In this document: in pieces, positions 1 through 8,776 of the stretch
How the letters are laid out: every line of letters starts with the position of its first letter
How positions within the stretch are numbered: the first letter of the stretch is position 1
Made by a program: the position numbers and the translations under genes
Source of the DNA: Gilvimarinus polysaccharolyticus
GTDB taxonomy: Bacteria; Pseudomonadota; Gammaproteobacteria; Pseudomonadales; Cellvibrionaceae
Length of the DNA: 64,000 nucleotides
Direction of reading: 5' to 3'
Assembly (NCBI RefSeq): GCF_001187555.1
Contig: NZ_LFIJ01000001.1
Span: forward strand, 1,142,169-1,206,168
The notes under the pieces: generated by a model
Databases searched by the model: none
What the model was told of the DNA's origin: nothing
What the model saw: only the letters and a program-made list of their open reading frames with translations

Positions 1-1014
1 AACCAGCGCAACAACGTTAATGCCAAAGACATTTTGCAATTGTGTTTGGCTGTAGAGGTTGTTGAGCAGAACCTCGCCGGACTCGTTGCGCTTTACTTCG
101 ATAACGACTCGCAGCCCGTCTTTATCAGACTCATCCCGCAGTTCGCTGATGCCTTCGATTTTTTTCTCTTTTACCAGTTCGGCGATCCGCTCTATTAAGC
201 GCGCTTTATTAAGCTGGTAAGGGATTTCATGAATAATGATGGTTTCGCGGCCGGTTTTACTGTTGATCTCAACTTCGGCTTTGGCACGGATATAAATGCG
301 ACCACGACCCGTACGGTAGGCCTGCAAGATGCCAGCGCGGCCATTAATAATGGCGCCAGTGGGGAAGTCTGGCCCCGGAATGATTTCCATCAGCTCATCA
401 ATGGTGATGTCTTCGTTATCGATTAACGCCAAGCAACCCTTCACAACTTCGGTTAGGTTGTGCGGCGGAATATTGGTTGCCATGCCCACCGCAATACCGG
501 ATGAACCGTTAACCAATAAGTTCGGCACTCGGGTCGGCAATACTTCGGGGATTTGCTCTGTACCGTCGTAGTTAGGAATAAAATCGACGGTCTCTTTGTC
601 TAGGTCGGCAAGCAATTCGTGCGAGATTTTTGCCATGCGAATTTCGGTGTACCGCATGGCCGCAGCGCTATCACCATCGACCGAACCAAAGTTACCTTGA
701 CCATCAACCAGCATATAACGCAATGAGAATGGCTGCGCCATACGTACAATTGTGTCGTATACCGCTGAGTCGCCGTGCGGATGGTATTTACCGATAACGT
801 CACCGACAACACGAGCCGACTTTTTGTAAGCCTTGTTCCAGTCGTTATTCAACTCGTTCATGGCAAACAGGACGCGCCGGTGGACTGGCTTAAGGCCATC
901 TCGCACATCGGGCAGTGCTCGGCCAACGATGACGCTCATGGCGTAATCTAGGTAAGATTGCTTAAGCTCATCTTCGATACTGACGGGTATTACTTCTTTC
1001 GCTAAATCGACCAT
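1..1014 (-). CDS. gyrA: DNA gyrase subunit A, N-terminal part (cut by window edge)
   Basis: This is the ATP-dependent type II topoisomerase subunit that cuts and rejoins DNA. The first 338 codons are in the window and the reading frame is still open at base 1. The start is the ATG at 1012-1014. The product aligns with Escherichia coli GyrA without gaps at the start, so numbering is shared. The active-site tyrosine is Y122 (AAMRYTE), and the quinolone-resistance region reads [11 protein letters not shown] with S83 and D87, the drug-sensitive residues. It is transcribed divergently from mtaD across a 254-nt spacer. The family call is certain; the C-terminal beta-pinwheel is not in the window. 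Confidence 0.98.
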   Translation of the reverse strand, partial: MVDLAKEVIPVSIEDELKQSYLDYAMSVIVGRALPDVRDGLKPVHRRVLFAMNELNNDWNKAYKKSARVVGDVIGKYHPHGDSAVYDTIVRMAQPFSLRYMLVDGQGNFGSVDGDSAAAMRYTEIRMAKISHELLADLDKETVDFIPNYDGTEQIPEVLPTRVPNLLVNGSSGIAVGMATNIPPHNLTEVVKGCLALIDNEDITIDELMEIIPGPDFPTGAIINGRAGILQAYRTGRGRIYIRAKAEVEINSKTGRETIIIHEIPYQLNKARLIERIAELVKEKKIEGISELRDESDKDGLRVVIEVKRNESGEVLLNNLYSQTQLQNVFGINVVALV

Positions 1015-1268
1015 GGATTAACGCTTTCCTTATTGTGTTGACTGCTGCCAGAGCCGGGGTGGCGCCCGCGACACACATATATCCCGCGACTGCGTATCGC
1101 GCGGGCTTAAAGGGCGCAATATTACCATAAAATCTAGCCTATAGGTGTGCTGAGAACGTTGTGTTTAACTAAGCGGCAAGCCTCACGCCAAATGTTAGGT
1201 TTGCGTTATACTGCGCGCCAATAGGCCGTATTGATCAATCAAGACCGTGTTATCGCCAAGGAGTCACT
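1015..1268. other. Divergent intergenic region gyrA/mtaD
   Basis: This spacer must hold the promoters of both genes. A GC-rich hairpin (CCCGCG at 1083-1088 pairing with CGCGGG at 1100-1105) would lie in the gyrA leader. A TATACT-like -10 on the plus strand near 1210 is a possible mtaD promoter, but no convincing -35 accompanies it. AAGCGGCAAG near 1170 shares the core of the GCGGCAA hairpins noted elsewhere, here without the second arm. Confidence 0.35.
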
Positions 1269-2609
1269 ATGCCTGACCAGCAAGCCGTTCAATTAATGAT
1301 CAAAGCCCGCTGGATAATCCCGATCGTACCCGCCGGGCGCGTGTATGAAGATTGCGCGATAATCGTTAACCAGCAAAAGATTGTAGCGCTATTGCCGGTC
1401 GCCGAAGCCGAGAAAAGCTATCGCGCAGAGCAGACCGTGTGTTTAGGGCGGCATGTGCTTATGCCTGGTCTGATTAACTCACACGGCCATGCGGCGATGT
1501 CTTTGCTGCGCGGCTTTGCTGACGATCAACCACTGGAAACATGGCTTAACGAGCATATATGGCCCGCCGAGGAGCGCTTTGTTGACGCTGACTTTGTGCG
1601 CGACGGCACCGAGCTGGCCGTGGCTGAAATGATCAAATCTGGCACCAGCTGCTTTGCCGACATGTACTTTTACCCAGAACAAACTGCCAAAGTTGCTCGC
1701 CGCGCCCATATGCGGGCACAAATTGCGTTTCCGGTAATTGATGTTGCGACCAACTGGGGCGATGGGCCGGATGATTACATCAATAAAGGTTTGGCGCTCC
1801 ACGATGAGTATCGCGACGACGATCTCATTCGTATTGCCTTTGGCCCACACGCGCCCTACACGGTGTCGAACGACTCTCTGCAGCGCATTGGTGTATTAGC
1901 GCAAGAGCTCGAAGCCCCTATTCATATTCATCTGCACGAGACCGCCAACGAAATTGCCGACTCTATCGGGCAGCACGGTAAACGGCCGCTCGAGCGCTTA
2001 CGCGAGCTCGGCGTGTTATCACCGCTGACCCAATGTGTACATATGACGGAGCTCGATGACAGCGATATTGCGACCCTAGCCAGTACCGGCAGCCATGTTA
2101 TTCACTGCCCCGAGTCTAACCTCAAACTGACTAGCGGCTTTTCACCGGTAGCCAGGCTGTCGGCTGCCGGAGTGAATGTGGCTATTGGTACCGATGGCGC
2201 GGCCAGTAATAACGATTTATCTATGCTTGGAGAGCTCCAAACAGCTTCGCTACTGGCGAAAAACGTGGCGCAAGATGCCGCCGCCCTGAATGCACACCAA
2301 ACGCTAATGATGGCAACGCTTAACGGTGCACGATCACTGGGAATTGACGATATCACCGGCTCTTTGGAACTTGGCAAAGCCGCGGATATTGTCGCCTTTG
2401 AGTTAGACGAGCTGTGCGCCGAACCTATTTATGACATTGCCTCAACGCTGGTTTACAACAATCGCGCGGTTAAGGCCACACACCTTTGGGTGGCAGGCAA
2501 AGCACTTATGTTATCGGGCCACCTGCAAACGCTCAATGAACGAGACATTGCCGCCAAAGCACGCCAGTGGGGTAAAAAAATCGTTCAAGAGTACCCACGG
2601 CCTAGCTGA
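1269..2609 (+). CDS. mtaD: TRZ/ATZ-family amidohydrolase, probable 5-methylthioadenosine/S-adenosylhomocysteine deaminase
   Basis: A cytosolic metal-dependent deaminase of the amidohydrolase superfamily, 446 aa, the usual length. Visible metal and substrate motifs are SHGHAAM (H72, H74), HIHLHETAN (H221, H223, E224) and IGTDGAASNN (D309). In Pseudomonas the same gene precedes ubiG and mupP and its product deaminates methylthioadenosine to methylthioinosine, feeding purine and methionine salvage; that substrate is assigned here by synteny, not by a diagnostic residue. A GAG ribosome-binding site lies 6 nt before the ATG. It likely heads the mtaD-ubiG-mupP-yciK operon. Chlorohydrolase or guanine-deaminase-type activity is the alternative. 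Confidence 0.88.
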   Translation: MPDQQAVQLMIKARWIIPIVPAGRVYEDCAIIVNQQKIVALLPVAEAEKSYRAEQTVCLGRHVLMPGLINSHGHAAMSLLRGFADDQPLETWLNEHIWPAEERFVDADFVRDGTELAVAEMIKSGTSCFADMYFYPEQTAKVARRAHMRAQIAFPVIDVATNWGDGPDDYINKGLALHDEYRDDDLIRIAFGPHAPYTVSNDSLQRIGVLAQELEAPIHIHLHETANEIADSIGQHGKRPLERLRELGVLSPLTQCVHMTELDDSDIATLASTGSHVIHCPESNLKLTSGFSPVARLSAAGVNVAIGTDGAASNNDLSMLGELQTASLLAKNVAQDAAALNAHQTLMMATLNGARSLGIDDITGSLELGKAADIVAFELDELCAEPIYDIASTLVYNNRAVKATHLWVAGKALMLSGHLQTLNERDIAAKARQWGKKIVQEYPRPS

Positions 2610-2641
2610 TCCTTAAACGCACCCAATAATTTGGAGCACAT

Positions 2642-3385
2642 ATGACACGACCTCATGGTGACAGCGCCGCAGTTAATGCTGATGCTGCCGAAATCGCCAA
2701 ATTTGAACAACTGGCTGATAAGTGGTGGGATCTTGACGGAGAGTTTCAGCCTTTACATGGGATGAACCCGCTCCGGGCTAACTACATCGACCAACACTCG
2801 CCAGTGGCTGAGCGCGAGGTGTTGGACGTAGGTTGTGGTGGCGGTATTTTAGCCGAGGCCTTGGCCCAGCGTGGCGCGCGAGTAACCGGTCTTGATATGG
2901 GCGAAGCCCCGCTTGCCGTGGCTCGTAAACACGCCACCCAAAACGACTTAAATATTGATTACCGGCACGGCACCGCAGAGCAGCTGGCAGCCGAACAGCC
3001 CGGCCGCTACGATATTGTTACCTGCTTGGAAATGCTAGAGCACGTGCCTAACCCCGCCTCGGTTATTAGCGCTTGCGCGACACTGGTCAAACCCGGCGGA
3101 ACAGTTTACTTTTCTACCATTAACCGCACCGCCAAAGCATGGGGGTTAGCCGTGGTTGGGGCCGAGTATGTATTGCGGCTATTACCCAAAGGCACCCACG
3201 ACTACAAAAAATTTATTCGCCCATCCGAACTTGCCAGCTACGCTCGCAGCGCTGAATTACAACCTGAAGAGATAATCGGGGTTTGTTACAACCCTTTCAC
3301 TAAGCGGTTTTCTTTGGCTGCCCACGATGTTGATGTCAACTACATCGCTCGTACTCGTAAAGCCCTCGATCTGCCCCAAACCTAA
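2642..3385 (+). CDS. ubiG: Ubiquinone biosynthesis O-methyltransferase UbiG
   Basis: A class I SAM-dependent methyltransferase carrying out both O-methylations of the ubiquinone ring (polyprenyl-dihydroxybenzoate and demethylubiquinol steps). It has 247 aa, close to the 240 aa of E. coli UbiG. The SAM motif I is [13 protein letters not shown] at residues 61-73, followed by GLDMG and a CLEMLEHVP motif typical of UbiG. The N-terminal [10 protein letters not shown] segment is also family-specific. GGAG lies 7 nt before the ATG. It sits 32 nt after mtaD and 15 nt before mupP, consistent with one transcript. Confidence 0.96.
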   Translation: MTRPHGDSAAVNADAAEIAKFEQLADKWWDLDGEFQPLHGMNPLRANYIDQHSPVAEREVLDVGCGGGILAEALAQRGARVTGLDMGEAPLAVARKHATQNDLNIDYRHGTAEQLAAEQPGRYDIVTCLEMLEHVPNPASVISACATLVKPGGTVYFSTINRTAKAWGLAVVGAEYVLRLLPKGTHDYKKFIRPSELASYARSAELQPEEIIGVCYNPFTKRFSLAAHDVDVNYIARTRKALDLPQT

Positions 3386-3400
3386 CAAGCAGGAGATACT

Positions 3401-4108
3401 GTGAGCCAAAGCCCACTACCGATCCGCGCCATCGTGTTTGATCTTGACGGCACACTGCTCGATACCGCAGGCGACTTTATTGTCGCGCTCAATCATCTAC
3501 GTCGCGAACACGACCTACCGGCATTAGCCGACGATATTATTCGTCGAACGGTATCAAACGGTGCCCGCGCGTTAATTGAATTAGGTTTTAAGGTCAAAGA
3601 GGGGGAGCCTGAATTTGACGCATTACGCAACCGCCTACTTGAATTGTATGCTCAACATATTGCCGTTTACACCCTGCCCTTTAATGGCATCATTGAGTTG
3701 CTACACGACATAAAGCGTTGCGGCTTAGGCTGGGGAATTGCCACCAACAAGCCCGAACTATACACCCATGCGCTGCTTGACCAGCTCGCATTAAAGCCGG
3801 CCCCCGACATTGTTATTTGCCCCGATAACGTCACCCACCGCAAGCCCGATCCAGAATCATTATTTTTAGCCGCACGTCACTTCAACTGCGAGCCCAGCCA
3901 AATTATTTATCTGGGTGATCATGTTCGTGATATCGACTGCGGCCGCCGTGCCGGCGCGATTACCATCGGCTGTGCTTACGGTTATATTGATGCCGATGAC
4001 AATCCCGAGAATTGGCAAGCCGATCACTTAGTCAGTCACAGTTTTGAGCTAGCACCACTAATTGCCAATCTGATTCAACAGCGACAACCCATAGAGCAAG
4101 CACCATGA
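3401..4108 (+). CDS. mupP: HAD-family phosphatase, MupP/Gph type
   Basis: A haloacid dehalogenase-type phosphatase of 235 aa. Motif I is VFDLDGTLLDT with the nucleophile and acid at D14 and D16, motif II lies in ATNKPE, and motifs III/IV are in HRKPDPES and YLGDHVRDIDCG. In Pseudomonas the gene between ubiG and yciK encodes MupP, which dephosphorylates N-acetylmuramic acid 6-phosphate in peptidoglycan recycling; annotation pipelines often call it phosphoglycolate phosphatase. The context favours MupP. The start is GTG, chosen because AGGAGA sits 6 nt upstream. Its 3' end overlaps yciK by 4 nt (ATGA), so the two are translationally coupled. Confidence 0.85.
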   Translation: MSQSPLPIRAIVFDLDGTLLDTAGDFIVALNHLRREHDLPALADDIIRRTVSNGARALIELGFKVKEGEPEFDALRNRLLELYAQHIAVYTLPFNGIIELLHDIKRCGLGWGIATNKPELYTHALLDQLALKPAPDIVICPDNVTHRKPDPESLFLAARHFNCEPSQIIYLGDHVRDIDCGRRAGAITIGCAYGYIDADDNPENWQADHLVSHSFELAPLIANLIQQRQPIEQAP

Positions 4109-4887
4109 GCAACCCCACTGTAAATTCTGACACGCCATCTACACTGCCAACAGATTATCAGCCACCGGCTGATGCACTAGCCGATAAAATTATTTTGGTA
4201 ACCGGTGCTGGCGATGGTATTGGCCGCACCGCGGCCATGACCTACGCCGCTTATGGCGCAACGGTTATATTACTGGGCCGCACTTTAAGTAAGCTCGAGC
4301 TTGTCTACGACGCCATCGAGGCGGCCGGACACAAGCAGCCGGCCATTTACCCAATGAACCTTGAAGGCGCAACTGAGAAAGATTACCGTGACATGTGTAA
4401 TACGCTACACGATGAGTTTGGCAGGCTCGATGGCATACTACACAATGCATCGATACTTGGAGATCGAACTGGGATTCGCAATTATGCCGCCGACACTTGG
4501 CAGCGAGTGATGCAGATAAACGTTAACGCCCCCTTTATGATGACTCAGGCGTTACTACCGCTACTAGAAAAGCCCGAACACGCTGCCATAGTTTTTACCG
4601 GATCAAGTGTTGGCCGACACGGGCGCGCCTACTGGGGCGCCTACGCGGCCAGCAAAGCGGCGACAGAAAACATGATGCAAACATTGGCCGATGAGCTAGA
4701 AGAGATTACGACCATTCGTGTTAACAGCATTAACCCCGGGGCTACTCGCACGGCGATGCGAGCCGTCGCCTATCCCGCCGAAAACCCCAGCGAACTAAAA
4801 ACGCCTGAAGATCATATGCCACTTTATGTATATTTAATGGGGCAAGATAGCCTCAAGATAACCGGGCAATGTTTTAACGCCCAGTAA
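4105..4887 (+). CDS. yciK: YciK-family short-chain dehydrogenase/reductase
   Basis: A classical SDR oxidoreductase of 260 aa. The cofactor-binding motif VTGAGDGIG is at residues 32-40, the HNAS motif follows at 113-116, and the catalytic triad is S167/S168, Y180 and K184 (YAASK). The YciK family commonly lies beside ubiG/mupP in gammaproteobacteria, but its physiological substrate is not established. The gene begins inside the last codons of mupP (ATGA overlap) and is the last gene of the plus-strand operon. It is convergent with the DUF2802 gene. Confidence 0.9.
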   Translation: MSNPTVNSDTPSTLPTDYQPPADALADKIILVTGAGDGIGRTAAMTYAAYGATVILLGRTLSKLELVYDAIEAAGHKQPAIYPMNLEGATEKDYRDMCNTLHDEFGRLDGILHNASILGDRTGIRNYAADTWQRVMQINVNAPFMMTQALLPLLEKPEHAAIVFTGSSVGRHGRAYWGAYAASKAATENMMQTLADELEEITTIRVNSINPGATRTAMRAVAYPAENPSELKTPEDHMPLYVYLMGQDSLKITGQCFNAQ

Positions 4888-4911
4888 CACGGCTAATTTT
4901 TTATGCAGTGG

Positions 4912-4948
4912 TTACTCGCGACCAACAAGCATAGGTTGTCGTGAGTAA
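4912..4948. terminator. Imperfect hairpin between convergent yciK and the DUF2802 gene
   Basis: Two arms (4912-4926 and 4935-4948) can pair over about 14 positions with one bulged C and one G-U pair, loop AAGCATAG. It lies in the 82-nt space between two gene ends. There is no T-run on either strand directly after the stem, so termination activity is uncertain. Confidence 0.35.
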
Positions 4949-4969
4949 TACCAGCTTATTAATGAGTTG

Positions 4970-5365
4970 TTATTGTTTTTGGCTCCGCAAGGCATCAAGC
5001 AAAGAGGTTTCGGCGCGTGACAAACCGCAGCGATTGGCGACCTCATCACGATCAACGCCGAGAGATAATAAATGCGTTGCCTCCGAGTAAGGCTTAAGTC
5101 GGGCCTCGCTACTGGGGGAGCCTGCTCGGGTATTTTTTGCTTCCATCGTGAGGATTCGCTGGCCCATGCCTTGAGCCCCGCTTTGCAGTAATACCAGCTC
5201 GCGCTCTAACCTTGTTAATCGTTGCTGCGTCTGCTCACTGTTGCGCGCCACTTTCTTTAAGACCCCGATTGACAAAACAAGTGCAAGCAGCGCTACGGCC
5301 AATCCAACACCGATTATTATCAAAATTTCATAAGGAGCCTCAGCAAGGGCGCTCATAGTAATCAT
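4970..5365 (-). CDS. DUF2802 membrane-anchored protein next to cheW
   Basis: A 131-aa protein with one N-terminal membrane helix (about residues 14-38, rich in I, V, L and A), a short heptad-like segment (QRLTRLERELVLLQ, about 47-60) and a C-terminal helix-turn-helix-like end (VANRCGLSRAETSLLDAL). This is the DUF2802 architecture; in Pseudomonas the homologue also follows cheW at the end of the che operon. No function is established. The topology suggests an inner-membrane anchor with a cytoplasmic domain. It starts 9 nt after the cheW stop and is surely co-transcribed with it. A second in-frame ATG at 5354-5356 is a possible start. Confidence 0.85.
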   Translation of the reverse strand: MITMSALAEAPYEILIIIGVGLAVALLALVLSIGVLKKVARNSEQTQQRLTRLERELVLLQSGAQGMGQRILTMEAKNTRAGSPSSEARLKPYSEATHLLSLGVDRDEVANRCGLSRAETSLLDALRSQKQ

Positions 5366-5374
5366 TGGTGTACT

Positions 5375-5860
5375 CTAAATATCTTCGAGATCAGACCACT
5401 CTTCATTGGTCAGCAATTTATTCAGCTCAATCAAGATCAGTAGCTCGTCATTTTTATGACACACCCCCTGAATAAACTTAGCGCTCTCTTCATTGCCAAC
5501 GTTGGGGGCCGTTTCGATCTCTGACTCGCGCAGATAAACCACCTCAGCTACGCTATCGACCAACATACCAATAACGTGGTTATCGGTCTCGATGATAACG
5601 ATTCGGGTGTTGTCGGTAACCTCGCCTGCGGGCAGTGCAAAACGATGGCGAGTATCTATTACCGTAACCACGTTACCGCGCAAATTAATAATACCTAGTA
5701 CATAGCTAGGCGCGCCCGGCACAGGGGCGATCTCGGAGTAACGCAGCACTTCTTGAACCTGCATAACGTTAATACCGTAGGTTTCACCATCCAGCCGAAA
5801 GGTTACCCACTGTAAAACCGCATCCTCGGCGTTTTGATGTTTATTGGCATTGTTTGCCAT
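5375..5860 (-). CDS. cheW: Chemotaxis coupling protein CheW
   Basis: The cytoplasmic adaptor linking chemoreceptors to the kinase CheA. 161 aa, a single CheW domain spanning nearly all of it; VTFRLDGETYGINVMQVQEV, VPGAPSYVLGIINLRG and VIDTR are hallmark segments. The start is the ATG at 5858-5860, because AGGAG lies 6 nt before it; an upstream GTG at 5875 lacks such a site. It is separated from parP by 223 nt that carry a candidate sigma-28 promoter, so it may be partly expressed as a late gene as well as from the che operon. Confidence 0.97.
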   Translation of the reverse strand: MANNANKHQNAEDAVLQWVTFRLDGETYGINVMQVQEVLRYSEIAPVPGAPSYVLGIINLRGNVVTVIDTRHRFALPAGEVTDNTRIVIIETDNHVIGMLVDSVAEVVYLRESEIETAPNVGNEESAKFIQGVCHKNDELLILIELNKLLTNEEWSDLEDI

Positions 5861-5962
5861 GGTCGCTCCTCGCACAAAATATTAGGCACTTGCCCAATAT
5901 GCCACAATAATAAGCGGCACAGGTTAATTGGTTGCACATTACTTTATCTGCTGTAGTAAAGC

Positions 5963-5989
5963 GTATCGGCCATACTGCATATTTCTTCA
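5963..5989 (-). promoter_or_regulatory. Candidate sigma-28 (FliA) promoter of cheW
   Basis: On the minus strand TGAAGAAA, 11 nt, GCCGATAC. The -10 matches the GCCGATAA consensus at 7 of 8 positions; the -35 is weak (4 of 8). The transcript would start near 5955, about 95 nt before cheW. Confidence 0.45.
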
Positions 5990-6083
5990 GTGTAGGTTAA
6001 AAGATTCGCCACTGGGCCATCGCAAGACGCTGTTTCGCCTAAGTTTACTACAGCCTACCCAAACCACCTCGATTATAACGGCT

Positions 6084-6959
6084 CTATTTACGACTATTAC
6101 GGTCGGCATCGGTTAACAACTTGCCCATCATCGGAATATCAAGCAACGCACACATGTGCTCTTTAACCGTTCCGGCCAACCAAGCCCGCTTAGAGCGTGA
6201 GCTACGCCATTTCACATCGTCGGGGGCGAGCCGCATGGGCTGCTCGACCTTGTCGACCGCCAGCCCCCACGGCACGCCATTAATGGAGACCACATATTGA
6301 GCTGTATCTACAAAGCTTGGATCATAACGTTCAGGCATAACAAATTTTGCGGTGTTAATGGTACGCACCTTACCCGAAGGGGTTGGCTGTAACCCCATAA
6401 ACCAGTCGGCCTGACCAAACAATGGGGTCAGCTCATCGGTTAACGGTTGAATTTGTCCTAGCGTTATCAGCGGCACCGCTAAGGTTAAGCCGCTGACGGT
6501 AAAAAGGAGCACCTCAAAAGGCTCCTGCGCCCACACAGGCCGGCCATTTTCATGCCATTGCAACGCTTCGTCGAGGGCGGACTGATGCTCCGTTAGTGCT
6601 GTATCGCTAGCTGTATCTGCGATTAGATCGTTTGTCTCTGGCACATCGGACTTAACGCTAGGCGCGACAGCCGTTGCTGTTTTAACCGACGGCGCCACGA
6701 CTTTAGGCGCGGTCTCGGGCTCGGCATGCTGCGCTACAGTTGCACGAGCACTGTACAGCAGCTGTTGTAATTGGTCGCGACGCTCGTTGTCATCTAGCAG
6801 TTGAGTTTTAGATTCAACAATTGGCGGCGTGTCCGGCGCTGCCTGCAGGGGTTTCTCTGCAGCCGCTTGCAATGGTTTCTGAGCGCGTCCGGTATGCGCG
6901 GGTACCGGCGGCTCGCTAAGCAGCTCATTGAGATAATCTTGTAAAATCCCACTGCTCAC
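6084..6959 (-). CDS. parP: ParP-type CheW-like protein for polar array localization
   Basis: A 291-aa protein with a Pro/Ala/Thr-rich N-terminal half (about 1-140, containing a doubled KPLQAA motif) and a C-terminal CheW-like domain (about 145-285: FEVLLFTVSGLTLAVPL...). Gene order motD-parC-parP-cheW matches Vibrio and Pseudomonas, where ParP ties ParC to receptors and CheA through this CheW-like (AIF) domain. The start is the GTG at 6957-6959: it overlaps the parC stop as GTGA and has AGGAG 7 nt upstream. A longer reading up to 7013 would begin well inside parC without a good ribosome site. Confidence 0.88.
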   Translation of the reverse strand: MSSGILQDYLNELLSEPPVPAHTGRAQKPLQAAAEKPLQAAPDTPPIVESKTQLLDDNERRDQLQQLLYSARATVAQHAEPETAPKVVAPSVKTATAVAPSVKSDVPETNDLIADTASDTALTEHQSALDEALQWHENGRPVWAQEPFEVLLFTVSGLTLAVPLITLGQIQPLTDELTPLFGQADWFMGLQPTPSGKVRTINTAKFVMPERYDPSFVDTAQYVVSINGVPWGLAVDKVEQPMRLAPDDVKWRSSRSKRAWLAGTVKEHMCALLDIPMMGKLLTDADRNSRK

Positions 6960-7777
6960 GGTGCAACTCCTGCCGCTTGTTTGGCGGCCGATGCTTGCCG
7001 CAATCTCAACCATTTATACAGTGAGCGATACGCTTCGACCCCACGACTTTGCGGCTCATAGATATTGGGGGGAACTCCCGCTTTGCTGGCATCGCGAAAC
7101 TTAGTATCGATCGGGATCTTACCCGGCCAGGTGTGCTCGGGGTAATCATGCCGAATCGTGCGCATCGTGCTAACCGAGGCTTGAGTGCGCCGGTCAAACA
7201 GTGCTGGGACAATCGTATAGTTAAGTGTTTGACGTCTAGATTTACCCATCATATTTAAAGTGTTAACCATTCGCTCTAAGCCTTTCAGAGCCAAAAACTC
7301 GGTTTGCACCGGAATCAACAGCTCATCGCAGGCGGCCAGAGCGTTAACCATGAGTACGCCCAATAACGGTGGGGTATCAATAATCACTACATCGTAATCA
7401 TCGATCAATAATTCTAGCGCACGCTTCACCACCAAGCCTAAGCCATCGGGGCCTAGCGCCCGCCGCTCTAATGTGGCTAACGCTGTGGATGCTGGCAACA
7501 CGTCAATGTTGGGGTAATCGGTTGAGAAGATCAGTGATTTTACAAAACGGTGAGCATTAACTGGCGCATCGCTTAAACACTCGCGCTCCGCAAACAAGGT
7601 AAAAGCACTGCGAGTTAAAGTGTCGGGGTCTTGACGAAAATAACTGGTTAAAGAGCCGTGCGGGTCGAGATCGAGCAGCAGGACACGCACTTGCTCGGCA
7701 GCCAAGCCGCCGAGTGCCACGCTGGTGGTTGTTTTACCTACCCCACCTTTTTGGTTAGCGATTGTCCAGACTTTCAC
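6956..7777 (-). CDS. parC: ParC, ParA-family ATPase for polar chemotaxis arrays
   Basis: A deviant Walker A ATPase of the ParA/MinD group, 273 aa. The P-loop is KGGVGKTTT near residue 10, Walker A' is LLDLDPHGSL and Walker B is VVIIDTPP. The neighbours (che genes before, parP and cheW after) identify it as the polar chemotaxis ParC (PA1462-type) rather than a chromosome or plasmid partition protein: no parB or parS-like site is present. The start is the GTG at 7775-7777, preceded by GAGGGG; another in-frame GTG lies 12 nt upstream. It probably positions chemosensory arrays at the flagellated pole. Confidence 0.9.
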   Translation of the reverse strand: MKVWTIANQKGGVGKTTTSVALGGLAAEQVRVLLLDLDPHGSLTSYFRQDPDTLTRSAFTLFAERECLSDAPVNAHRFVKSLIFSTDYPNIDVLPASTALATLERRALGPDGLGLVVKRALELLIDDYDVVIIDTPPLLGVLMVNALAACDELLIPVQTEFLALKGLERMVNTLNMMGKSRRQTLNYTIVPALFDRRTQASVSTMRTIRHDYPEHTWPGKIPIDTKFRDASKAGVPPNIYEPQSRGVEAYRSLYKWLRLRQASAAKQAAGVAP

Positions 7778-7898
7778 AACACCCCTCACAAATGCATTTA
7801 AAACGTCAATCTAACGTCATCTTAACGTTGATCGACACCGAGTATTTAACCTAGAGCAAAGATCGTGCCGCGTAGTAATAACGACGCCGAGAACTAGT

Positions 7899-8765
7899 TT
7901 ATTGGCCGTTATTAGTACGCGGTAGGTCAGGGTCGCTACTGTAGAGCAACGCACCGCCGTCAAGTTCTACCGGCTTAATGTCGGCACTGGGCAAGGTCGG
8001 CTTGGGGTTGTCAGCGCTGTTAATGTTAGTGGTTATCGCTTGCGGTCGAACCCGGTGATCACGCGCAATCATAATGGCGACACGGCGGTTTTTCGTGCGT
8101 CCATCAGCGGTGTCATTACTGGCGACAGGTTGATACTTACCGTACCCTACAGCCGCTAAACGTGCTGGCCCTACTCCTGCGTCAATAAGCCATTTGACGA
8201 TAGCCGCTGCCCGCGCCGCCGACAACTCCCAATTGCTTGGATAGCGACTAGTTTGAATTGGCACATTGTCAGTAAACCCTTCAATTTGCACAGGGTTATC
8301 CACGCTGGAGATAATCTCGGCAACACGAGTGAAGATTTCCCGCGCGGCATTACTTACATCGGCACTGCCGGATGAAAATAAAATACTATCGCGCAACTCC
8401 ACCTGCAACCACATCTCATTGCTTGAAACCTGCATTAACTGGTCGTCGATCAGCTCAGCGAATTCTGATTTAAATGCCGCCTCAAGCTGATCAAGGTTAC
8501 CTTTATGATCGCCTAATGGCGTGTTCGGAATTGGAGGTACTGCGGTGTTGTGCTGCCCTGTACCGAGTTTGGAGTGTGCCGTCCGCGGCGACGAATCAAA
8601 CGCATCGGTTAAAGTGGATGACAATACCCGATATTTGCTTTCATTGACTTGTGAAATTGAGTACATCACCACAAAAAAAGCAAACAGCAACGTAATAAAG
8701 TCGGCATAACTCACCAGCCAGCGCTCGTGGTTGACGGTTAAGTCACGCGGGCGACGCCTAGGCAT
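7899..8765 (-). CDS. motD: Flagellar stator protein MotD (MotB-like)
   Basis: The peptidoglycan-anchored half of a stator unit. 288 aa. One membrane helix follows a basic start, with the proton-binding aspartate D22 in SYADFITLLFAFF. The OmpA-like peptidoglycan-binding domain lies at about 135-245 and includes IEGFTDNVPI, NWELSAARAAAIVKWL and GYGKYQPVASN. The C-terminal 45 residues are low in conservation. It follows motC by 11 nt. In Pseudomonas MotCD is the stator set encoded in the che cluster and supports swarming; a MotAB set would be elsewhere. Confidence 0.95.
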   Translation of the reverse strand: MPRRRPRDLTVNHERWLVSYADFITLLFAFFVVMYSISQVNESKYRVLSSTLTDAFDSSPRTAHSKLGTGQHNTAVPPIPNTPLGDHKGNLDQLEAAFKSEFAELIDDQLMQVSSNEMWLQVELRDSILFSSGSADVSNAAREIFTRVAEIISSVDNPVQIEGFTDNVPIQTSRYPSNWELSAARAAAIVKWLIDAGVGPARLAAVGYGKYQPVASNDTADGRTKNRRVAIMIARDHRVRPQAITTNINSADNPKPTLPSADIKPVELDGGALLYSSDPDLPRTNNGQ

Positions 8766-8776
8766 AACAACGCCTA

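Noticed and set aside
1-1014. Quinolone-resistance mutation in gyrA
   Set aside because: S83 and D87 are the sensitive residues.
6956-7777. ParA-type ATPase as plasmid or chromosome partition protein
   Set aside because: No parB or parS-like site; neighbours are che genes and parP, so it is ParC.
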